Shown: positions 1 to 4,107 of the stretch, one piece after another | Layout: each line of letters starts with the position of its first letter | How positions within the stretch are numbered: position 1 is the first letter of the stretch | NCBI GenBank assembly: GCA_001775355.1 | Contig: MEWM01000148.1 | Coordinates: 204-6,562, forward strand | Reading direction: 5' to 3' | Origin: a candidate division Zixibacteria bacterium RBG_16_43_9 | GTDB lineage: Bacteria; Zixibacteria; MSB-5A5; RBG-16-43-9 | DNA: 6,359 bases | Program-made: the position numbers and the translations under genes | The notes under the pieces: model-generated | Told to the model about the DNA's origin: nothing | The model's input: the letters and a program-made list of their open reading frames with translations, nothing else | The model's database searches: none

Positions 1-39
1 CCCTTTTTGTAGTCTCCGTTTTGTGGACTATCCAGCAAA

Positions 40-67
40 AAGATATAGTTTTTAGAGGAATTGTCAA
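40..67 (-). promoter_or_regulatory. Candidate leftward promoter near the window edge
   Basis: The minus strand has a perfect TTGACA (62-67), a 16-base spacer and TATCTT (40-45), a 4/6 match to TATAAT. It would transcribe out of the left edge, consistent with every gene here facing left. A bulged hairpin (9-30) would fall in its leader. The downstream gene is not visible, and chance occurrence is quite possible. Confidence 0.3.
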
Positions 68-87
68 ACCAAAAGGGGGAATTTGTT

Positions 88-150
88 CTGTCAGGTCCCC
101 AGATCTGACAGTGACTGCTGAAACTTCAGTTATCTGGAGTAGCTCCTGAC
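88..150. repeat. Nested foldback region
   Basis: GTCAGG (90-95) pairs with 145-150, CCAGAT (99-104) with 132-137, and CTGAA (118-122) with 125-129. A competing hairpin uses CTGTCAG (88-94) and CTGACAG (105-111). No gene is seen in 1-234; this foldback and the features listed separately are what it holds. Confidence 0.5.
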
Positions 151-183
151 ATAATCAACAACAATTTTTTGGAAAACGAGGGC

Positions 184-198
184 GAGCCTGAAAGGCTC
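184..198. repeat. Small hairpin with CACACTA tail
   Basis: GAGCCT (184-189) pairs with AGGCTC (193-198), then ACACTATG. The CCTGAA loop region and CACT tail resemble 24-nt repeat copy B, so it may be a distant member of that family. It lies downstream of GNAT1 on the minus strand. Confidence 0.6.
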
Positions 199-220
199 AC
201 ACTATGAAAATATCCTTTCC

Positions 221-250
221 CTATATGCTCTCTACTATTTACTATCTACT
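221..250. repeat. Heptamer array L1, overlapping the GNAT1 3' end
   Basis: Four degenerate units on the plus strand at 221, 228, 235 and 242 (for example CTATATG first and CTATCTA last), followed by CT and preceded by TTTCC. The phase and flanks match array L4. The GNAT1 stop (235-237) and its last four codons lie in it. Confidence 0.7.
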
Positions 251-876
251 TGTTTCTTCTCCCACATCTCTTCAGTTATCCTCATCTCCTCGAACTGCAC
301 CAAAATTTCATCCCCCTCTTTTTTAAAATATTTCCTTATATCTTTGAATCGCTCATCTCCAAAAATATCTATTTTGTTTCGAGGGTCGTGTCTTTTGAAT
401 TTTGTCCTGACGAATTCAAACCCGCATTTAAGGTAACATTTGATAGCCCTCTTGTTCAAAGCGACAACGTCTAAATACAGCTCCTTAAATTTCATCTTCT
501 CAAAAAAATATGGCAAAAGTGTCCTGATAGCCTCGGTTCCATAACCTTTGTCCGTAGATTCATATCCTAAATAGATACCCAGCTTCGCCTTTTTATTTCC
601 CCAGTCAAGGTCATAGATATTTAAAAATCCTAAAAGCTCCTCTTTGAGATCATCTATGGCTAAATAGAGCATCCGTGGGTCTTTTTTTCTTTTCAAATAC
701 CATTCCTTTCTCTGAGTCTCAGTAATTTCCCCTAAATTGTAATGAGCATACAACGGATCAGGGTACGGTTTCCATTTTAGCCTTTTGTCAATATCGTCCT
801 TTCTAAACGGACGGATGATTATCCTTTCCCCTTTGAGCCTGAAGCGCGTTATCTTGAGTAGTAAATCAGAGGTCAT
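235..876 (-). CDS. GNAT-family acetyltransferase, RimJ/RimL-like (GNAT1)
   Basis: 213 residues. The first half carries ERIIIRPFRKDDID (17-30), typical of RimJ/RimL-type GNATs that acetylate protein N-termini or small amines. The core follows: a LLGFLNIYDLDW strand pair (81-92), KLGIYLGYESTDKGYGTEAI (98-117) as the acetyl-CoA loop, and motif B with Asn141, Ala144, Tyr148 and Gly152-Phe153 (NKRAIKCYLKCGF). The loop has TDKGYG where Q/RxxGxG is usual, so the Q/R position is Thr; this may be a tolerated variation. Residues 155-205 form a charged extension beyond the usual 170-180 residues. The last residues, VDSK, and the TAG are encoded by a heptamer repeat array. The ATG at 874-876 has no clear ribosome binding site and no better start is nearby. 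Substrate unknown. Confidence 0.85.
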   Translation of the reverse strand: MTSDLLLKITRFRLKGERIIIRPFRKDDIDKRLKWKPYPDPLYAHYNLGEITETQRKEWYLKRKKDPRMLYLAIDDLKEELLGFLNIYDLDWGNKKAKLGIYLGYESTDKGYGTEAIRTLLPYFFEKMKFKELYLDVVALNKRAIKCYLKCGFEFVRTKFKRHDPRNKIDIFGDERFKDIRKYFKKEGDEILVQFEEMRITEEMWEKKQVDSK

Positions 877-890
877 CTATTTTTGAAAAA

Positions 891-914
891 TGGAGTATAA
901 AACTTTAGTTTTAT
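891..914. repeat. 24-nt hairpin repeat, copy A (inverted)
   Basis: On the minus strand it reads ATAAAAC, loop TAAA, complementary arm, tail ACTCCA. It ends 14 bases upstream of the GNAT1 ATG, so it would lie in that gene's 5' leader. On the minus strand five T follow its tail, but the stem is A/T-rich, so termination is doubtful. Confidence 0.8.
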
Positions 915-918
915 TTTT

Positions 919-942
919 GTAAACCTGAAGGTTTACACTCCA
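919..942. repeat. 24-nt hairpin repeat, copy B
   Basis: GTAAACC, loop TGAA, complementary arm, tail ACTCCA. It forms an outer inverted pair with copy A, 4 bases away. Confidence 0.85.
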
Positions 943-960
943 GTGTCTTTTTCTCGCTCG

Positions 961-982
961 GCGAGGATGTTATCATCCCCGC
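961..982. repeat. Hairpin with one mismatch, followed by a plus-strand T-run
   Basis: GCGAGGATG (961-969) pairs with 974-982 at 8 of 9 positions around a TTAT loop. A run of six T (987-992) follows on the plus strand, which resembles an intrinsic terminator for plus-strand transcripts, but no plus-strand gene lies to its left. A second hairpin (CTCGC 953-957 with GCGAG 961-965) overlaps its left arm, so alternative folds exist. Confidence 0.7.
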
Positions 983-993
983 CAGCTTTTTTC

Positions 994-1015
994 TTGTGGA
1001 TGATAACATCCACAA
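994..1015. repeat. 9-bp perfect hairpin, mirror of the neighbouring one
   Basis: TTGTGGATG (994-1002) pairs with 1007-1015 around loop ATAA. The inner 14 bases (999-1012) are the exact reverse complement of 965-978 in the adjacent hairpin, so the two can pair with each other as well as internally. Confidence 0.85.
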
Positions 1016-1042
1016 GGAGCCTGAGGTTTTTTTTGTTTTTCC

Positions 1043-1080
1043 CTGTCTATCCGCCTTTGGCGGATTGTCTACTGTCTACT
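1043..1080. repeat. Heptamer array L2, split by a hairpin
   Basis: CTGTCTA at 1043-1049, TTGTCTA at 1065-1071 and CTGTCTA at 1072-1078, then CT running into the GNAT2 stop. The first unit is separated from the others by 15 bases that form most of a hairpin at 1049-1065. TTTTTCC precedes the array, as in L1 and L4. Confidence 0.8.
1049..1065. repeat. 7-bp hairpin inside heptamer array L2
   Basis: ATCCGCC (1049-1055), a 3-T loop, and its complement at 1059-1065. It appears inserted between heptamer units, since removing 15 bases (1050-1064) restores an uninterrupted array. In mRNA sense it begins 14 bases after the GNAT2 stop. Confidence 0.8.
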
Positions 1081-1574
1081 CATTCCAACCATTTTGACAT
1101 AATCAGAAAATCTAATTTATGCCAATGCTTGCGCAAAAAGGCTTCCTGCACGAAACCCGATGACAAATACAGATTGACAGCAGTAATAAGATTCGGTGTA
1201 GTATAGGCGAAAAGTTTATGACATCCTTTTTCTTTAGAGTAGTTTTCAACTTTTTGAATGAGCTGTTTGCCAATTCCCTTTCCCTGTTCTTCTAAAGCCG
1301 TGCAGATCCAGGAAAGGTCAGAAATCCCACCCTGGTCGAATCTTCCGATAGCCAGCCCGACTATTCTGCCGTCATCTTCAGCCACAAAACCATATCTGTT
1401 CTCATCTCCGATAAACCTCAAGAAAGTATCATAGGAATAAAGCTTAAGCTCCTCATCCAGAAGCTTCCTAGGATAGACCTCCTTCTCATACTTCTCCCAG
1501 GTTTTTACTCTAACCTCTATGGAAAGATTAATTGAAGACTCAATATCTTCTTTTTTCATCTCCCGGATTAGCAC
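1080..1574 (-). CDS. GNAT-family N-acetyltransferase (GNAT2)
   Basis: 164 residues, full length for a single GNAT domain, which transfers acetyl from acetyl-CoA to an amine on a protein or small molecule. The N-terminal strand LIREMKKEDIE (2-12) is typical. The acetyl-CoA loop is intact, with QGKGIG at 97-102 matching Q/RxxGxG. Motif B reads AVNLYLSSGF (132-141) with the usual Tyr136. Substrate is unknown. The start is GTG (1572-1574); the ATG at Met6 would delete the first beta strand, so GTG is preferred although no good ribosome binding site precedes it. The protein ends SKWLE and its TGA abuts a CTGTCTA-type heptamer array. It is not close in sequence to the other GNAT in this window, so it is not a recent duplicate. 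Hairpin-rich gaps on both sides suggest a single-gene unit. Confidence 0.88.
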   Translation of the reverse strand: MLIREMKKEDIESSINLSIEVRVKTWEKYEKEVYPRKLLDEELKLYSYDTFLRFIGDENRYGFVAEDDGRIVGLAIGRFDQGGISDLSWICTALEEQGKGIGKQLIQKVENYSKEKGCHKLFAYTTPNLITAVNLYLSSGFVQEAFLRKHWHKLDFLIMSKWLE

Positions 1575-1606
1575 TTTAGCTTCAGTCCCATTTTATGTCT
1601 TGGTAA

Positions 1607-1630
1607 TCCCGCCTTGCCCACAAGGCGGGA
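1607..1630. repeat. 10-bp perfect GC-rich hairpin
   Basis: TCCCGCCTTG (1607-1616), loop CCCA, and its exact complement at 1621-1630. It lies 33 bases upstream of the GNAT2 start codon, so it would fall in that gene's 5' leader if transcription begins further right. Confidence 0.85.
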
Positions 1631-1643
1631 GAATTGGAGAATT

Positions 1644-1669
1644 AACCCACGTTGAGGGCAACGTGGGTT
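1644..1669. repeat. 10-bp perfect hairpin
   Basis: AACCCACGTT (1644-1653) pairs with 1660-1669 around a 6-base loop. It is part of the hairpin cluster between hemerythrin and GNAT2. Just left of it is a tandem duplicate of GGAGAATT (1628-1643). There is no T-run on the minus-strand exit side. Confidence 0.85.
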
Positions 1670-1671
1670 TA

Positions 1672-1693
1672 CTGCTACTGCCTACTGTCTACT
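1672..1693. repeat. Heptamer array L3, downstream of the hemerythrin-like gene
   Basis: Three CTGTCTA-like units on the plus strand: a 6-base CTGCTA at 1672, CTGCCTA at 1678 and CTGTCTA at 1685, ending in CT. This is the same orientation as the other arrays. It lies 16 bases beyond the hemerythrin stop, next to repeat copy C. Confidence 0.7.
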
Positions 1694-1695
1694 TG

Positions 1696-1719
1696 ATAAA
1701 CCTAAAGGTTTATACTCCA
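1696..1719. repeat. 24-nt hairpin repeat, copy C (overlaps the hemerythrin stop)
   Basis: ATAAACC, loop TAAA, then the complementary arm and the tail ACTCCA. It matches copies A (891-914) and B (919-942) in layout. The hemerythrin TAA at 1710-1712 lies within it. Confidence 0.85.
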
Positions 1720-2264
1720 ACCTGCTTTTCCAATTCCTCAACCAGATGCAGATATTCGTGATGTTTGCCTTCTCCGATCCTCTCTTTCTCTATCTTTTCA
1801 AATTTTTCTTCCAGGACTTTCTGCTCCTTTTCAGGGATATTTCTATCTGCCATTGCGTACAGGATATTGTCTTCTTTGAAGATATGCGGGGCTAAAAGGC
1901 CGGCAAAACCCAGTGCATTTTCAACCAGCTTTTTGATAGAAGATTTATCCCCTTTTTCATATTTTTCTAAAGCCTCTGCCATCCCTTTGACATAGTTTCT
2001 GCTCAGGGTATGTTCATACAACATAACCCCCAGAGGACCGCTTTCTCTGGGTATTCCGTATTTCTCCATCATCGGGAAAAGGGCATCCTCCTCTTTTCCA
2101 AGATGACATTTGTCAACAAAATTGCGTATGAAATCAACCGCTTTCTTGAAGACTTCAGGTTTAACCTCTTTACCTTCTTCTAAGTTTTGTGAGGCTTTCT
2201 CCAGAATTTTCAGCATTCTCAAAATAACCTTATGTTCTTCTTTTAATTCTTCTGTAGGTTTCAT
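1710..2264 (-). CDS. Hemerythrin-like HHE di-iron protein
   Basis: 184 residues forming a predicted four-helix bundle of the hemerythrin/HHE cation-binding family. The ligand pattern is complete: His11 (EEHKVIL), His54 with Glu58 (HLGKEEDALFP), His85 (YEHTLSR), and His127 with Glu131 (PHIFKEDNILY). This is the H...HxxxE...H...HxxxE arrangement of YtfE/RIC-like and related non-heme di-iron proteins. Known relatives bind oxygen or nitric oxide, sense redox state or repair iron-sulfur centres; which of these applies cannot be read here. No signal peptide or fused domain is seen, so it is probably cytoplasmic. Translation starts at ATG with a strong AGGAGGT eight bases upstream. The last codons and the stop (reading VGV, stop) are supplied by a 24-nt hairpin repeat at 1696-1719, so the C-terminus may be repeat-derived. 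It lies 246 bases from glyQS and is probably transcribed separately. Confidence 0.93.
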   Translation of the reverse strand: MKPTEELKEEHKVILRMLKILEKASQNLEEGKEVKPEVFKKAVDFIRNFVDKCHLGKEEDALFPMMEKYGIPRESGPLGVMLYEHTLSRNYVKGMAEALEKYEKGDKSSIKKLVENALGFAGLLAPHIFKEDNILYAMADRNIPEKEQKVLEEKFEKIEKERIGEGKHHEYLHLVEELEKQVGV

Positions 2265-2272
2265 AAAAAAGT

Positions 2273-2279
2273 ACCTCCT
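2273..2279 (-). promoter_or_regulatory. Strong ribosome binding site of the hemerythrin-like gene
   Basis: Minus-strand AGGAGGT is followed by 8 bases (AC then six T) and the ATG at 2262-2264. This is the best Shine-Dalgarno match in the window and fixes the start. Confidence 0.85.
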
Positions 2280-2315
2280 ATTACTACGTTAGGGCTGATT
2301 AATTACTTTTTTAGC

Positions 2316-2402
2316 TGTCATGCTGAGTTAAGCGAAGCATCTATTAGTGTTTCCTATACTACAGGTTTTATAGATTCTTCGCCCGTAGGGCTCAGAATGA
2401 CA
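2316..2402. repeat. 87-bp foldback element with TGTCATnCTGAG termini
   Basis: The termini TGTCATGCTGAG (2316-2327) and CTCAGAATGACA (2391-2402) pair at 11 of 12 positions. Inside them, GCGAAGCATCT pairs with the complement of AGATTCTTCGC at 10 of 11, separated from the termini by unequal linkers. No coding frame lies inside. From memory, closely similar TGTCATTCTGAG...GCGAAGAATCT repeats occur in many bacterial genomes as non-coding dispersed or MITE-like elements. No target-site duplication is clear, so mobility is not shown. Confidence 0.75.
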
Positions 2403-2407
2403 CAGAG

Positions 2408-2437
2408 ATGTCAATCTGACTTCATCATGATTGACAT
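2408..2437. repeat. 9-bp inverted repeat, 12-base loop
   Basis: ATGTCAATC (2408-2416) and GATTGACAT (2429-2437) are perfect reverse complements. It sits between the 87-bp foldback element and the GC-rich hairpin. No function is evident. Confidence 0.8.
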
Positions 2438-2450
2438 ACGGCTACGGCTC

Positions 2451-2471
2451 GGGCGACCACGAGGGTCGCCC
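2451..2471. repeat. GC-rich hairpin downstream of glyQS
   Basis: GGGCGACC (2451-2458) pairs perfectly with 2464-2471 across a 5-base loop. It lies 11 bases beyond the heptamer array in the direction of transcription. No T-run follows on the minus strand, so it is not a classic intrinsic terminator, though it could stabilise an mRNA 3' end. Confidence 0.85.
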
Positions 2472-2481
2472 CTACTTTTCC

Positions 2482-2510
2482 CTGTCTACTGTATGCTGTC
2501 TACTGTCTAC
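2482..2510. repeat. Heptamer tandem array L4, after the glyQS stop
   Basis: Four 7-bp units on the plus strand at 2482, 2489, 2496 and 2503. Three are CTGTCTA and the second is CTGTATG. The array ends in CT and touches the TAA of glyQS, and TTTTCC precedes it on the low-coordinate side. In mRNA sense the first bases after the stop are GTAGACA repeats. Confidence 0.9.
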
Positions 2511-3827
2511 TTAACTTCCCCATATCTTCTTATTCAGAATTGAGACTAGATCATCGATCTTCACCCTCACCTGTTCCATCGAATCCCTTTCCCGCAAGGT
2601 CACAGTCTGATCTTGTAGAGTCTGGGAGTCAACTGTTATGCCAAATGGAGTTCCCACTTCATCCTGCCTTCTATATCTTCTGCCGATGGCACCGCCTTCA
2701 TCATAGAAGACCTTAAAATGAGGTCTTAATATATCTTCGATCTTCTTTGCTATCTCCGGCATATTGTCTCTTTTGACCAGAGGATACACTCCTGCTTTTA
2801 TGGGTGCGATCTTGGGGTCCAATCTCAAAACAGTTCTCTCCTCATCTTTGACCACCTCTTCGTGGTAGGCATCCAGCAAACAGACCAGCAAAGACCGGTC
2901 AACCCCGGCAGAGGTCTCGATGATGTATGGAATGAACCTTTCCTTGGTCTGGTCATCATAATAGGAAAGGTCTTTGCCGGATGCCTGGGTATGCCGGGAG
3001 AGATCATAATCGGTTCTATTATGAATCCCCTCGATCTCCTTCCAGCCAAAGGGAAAATTATATTCTATGTCAAAAGCCATCTTGGCATAAAAAGCTAACT
3101 CCTTTTTATCGTGCTGGTGAAACCTCAAGTTTTCTTTTTTTATCCCCAGAGAATGATACCATTTCATCCTCTCCTCTTTCCAGTATTCGATCCATTTGTC
3201 GTCTTCTTTGGGGTTGATAAAAAACTGCATCTCCATCTGCTCAAATTCTCTGGAGCGGAAGATGAAATTGCCCGGGGAGATCTCGTTTCTAAAAGCCTTA
3301 CCGATCTGGGCTATTCCAAAGGGAGGTTTCTGTCTGGAAGGGGATAAGACGTTTAAGAAGTTGACATAGATACCCTGAGCAGTTTCCGGGCGAAGATAGA
3401 CCATTGAAGCATCATCCTCTACTGGACCCATATGGGTTTTGAACATCAGATTGAACTGCCTGGCTTCTGTTAATTCTCCACCGCAATTAGGGCATTTCGT
3501 CCCCTGAACCTCCTCTGCCCTGAACCTCATCTTGCAGTTTTTGCAGTCGACCATCGGGTCAGCAAAAGAAGCCACGTGACCTGAGGTCACCCAGACCTGT
3601 GGATGCATCAGAATCGAGGCATCCAATCCTTCGATATCATCCCGGAGCTGGGTCATACTTTTCCACCAGCACTGTTTGATGTTATTCTTAAGCTCCACGC
3701 CTAAGGGCCCATAATCCCAGCAGCTGTTTATCCCCCCGTAAATTTCGCTGGACTGGAAGATGAAGCCTCTCCTCTTGCACAGGGAGACCAGTTTATCCAT
3801 CAAATCCTGACTTTTCTTGTTTGCCAA
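2511..3827 (-). CDS. glyQS: Glycyl-tRNA synthetase, single-chain (alpha2) class II type
   Basis: Charges tRNA-Gly with glycine using ATP, in the cytoplasm. The 438 residues match the single-chain homodimeric type found in archaea, eukaryotes and some bacteria, not the bacterial alpha/beta (GlyQ+GlyS) tetramer. Visible elements are the N-terminal CKRRGFIFQSSEIYGG (17-32) and DYGPLGVELKNN (38-49), a zinc-type insertion with Cys95/Cys98 and Cys112/Cys115, LRPETAQGIY (145-154), motif 2 around FRNEISPG (179-186) with RSREFEQME (191-199), motif 3 ETSAGVDRSLL (304-314), and the anticodon-binding domain (about 345-438) with YDEGGAIGRRYRRQDEVGTP. The start is TTG (3825-3827) behind GGAGGA. The next ATG (Met10) would remove only nine poorly conserved residues, so the start is likely but not certain. 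It is the last gene of the operon eno-ftsB-recO-glyQS. The stop is immediately followed by the heptamer array at 2482-2510. Confidence 0.97.
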   Translation of the reverse strand: MANKKSQDLMDKLVSLCKRRGFIFQSSEIYGGINSCWDYGPLGVELKNNIKQCWWKSMTQLRDDIEGLDASILMHPQVWVTSGHVASFADPMVDCKNCKMRFRAEEVQGTKCPNCGGELTEARQFNLMFKTHMGPVEDDASMVYLRPETAQGIYVNFLNVLSPSRQKPPFGIAQIGKAFRNEISPGNFIFRSREFEQMEMQFFINPKEDDKWIEYWKEERMKWYHSLGIKKENLRFHQHDKKELAFYAKMAFDIEYNFPFGWKEIEGIHNRTDYDLSRHTQASGKDLSYYDDQTKERFIPYIIETSAGVDRSLLVCLLDAYHEEVVKDEERTVLRLDPKIAPIKAGVYPLVKRDNMPEIAKKIEDILRPHFKVFYDEGGAIGRRYRRQDEVGTPFGITVDSQTLQDQTVTLRERDSMEQVRVKIDDLVSILNKKIWGS

Positions 3828-3830
3828 GTT

Positions 3831-3836
3831 TCCTCC
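3831..3836 (-). promoter_or_regulatory. Ribosome binding site favouring a TTG start for glyQS
   Basis: Minus-strand GGAGGA ends only 3 bases before TTG at 3825-3827. The spacing is short, but no ATG or GTG is better placed. The site lies between the original recO stop (3854) and glyQS, so it survives the damage to recO. Confidence 0.6.
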
Positions 3837-3853
3837 AAAAATGTTCCTTTTGA

Positions 3854-3967
3854 TTAACCCGATATCTTCCTCAAGAAATCCAAGGTTTTCAGCTCTTTTG
3901 CTCCGGTATGATAACTGATAAAACTCTTGACCAGCTCAGAGATCTCGTTCAAGCTTTCTTTATCTAC
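3854..3967 (-). pseudogene. recO: Detached original C-terminus of recO
   Basis: The minus strand reads VDKESLNEISELVKSF, then ISYHTGAKELKTLDFLRKIS and Gly, before a TAA at 3854-3856. The Y-H-T-G...LK(T/S)L-FL pattern is the usual RecO ending. This stretch lies one frame off from the 5' part and is separated from it by the inverted copy at 3967-4107. It has no start of its own. The 190 residues before the copy plus about 37 here make 227, so perhaps 15-20 residues of the original protein are missing, judged from usual RecO length. It ends 26 bases before the glyQS start. Confidence 0.85.
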
Positions 3968-4107
3968 TTTCTCTGGCTGAAGTGGTTTTTTACAAAAGGG
4001 AGAGAACCGAACTGCATCTTCTTTCCTCTGCTGAGACTCTGAAAAGTTTTTCAGGATTAAGCAAAAGCTTGAACCGTTTTTCCTGGGCTTCCGCTGTGTC
4101 TGAGCTT
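3967..4107. repeat. 141-bp inverted repeat, left (copied) arm replacing part of recO
   Basis: A perfect reverse complement of 4381-4521, so the plus strand here encodes RecO residues 53-99 starting at LSLAEVVFYKRE. The match stops exactly at 3967 and 4107: the next base on each side differs from the source. It sits between RecO residue 190 and the out-of-frame C-terminal tail. A plus-strand open frame across it (3982-4209) is only this antisense copy and not a gene. Confidence 0.97.

Noticed and set aside
877..1079. Classical intrinsic terminators for the minus-strand genes
   Set aside because: The GC-rich hairpins lack a T-run on the minus-strand exit side. The one hairpin followed by six T (961-992) faces the plus strand, where there is no gene upstream.
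943..1206. Plus-strand open frame across the gap and the GNAT2 3' end
   Set aside because: It runs through hairpin repeats and antisense GNAT2, and the protein is low-complexity with no family resemblance.
2482..2510. CRISPR-like array in the CTGTCTA repeats
   Set aside because: Units are 7 bp and directly tandem with no spacers, and no cas gene is present.
2825..3347. Open frames on both strands within glyQS
   Set aside because: All lie inside the well-conserved glycyl-tRNA synthetase frame and show no independent features.
4057..4107. Programmed frameshift joining the two RecO parts
   Set aside because: The parts are separated by about 140 bases of wrong-strand sequence, not by a slip site. 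No frame change could join them into a normal RecO.
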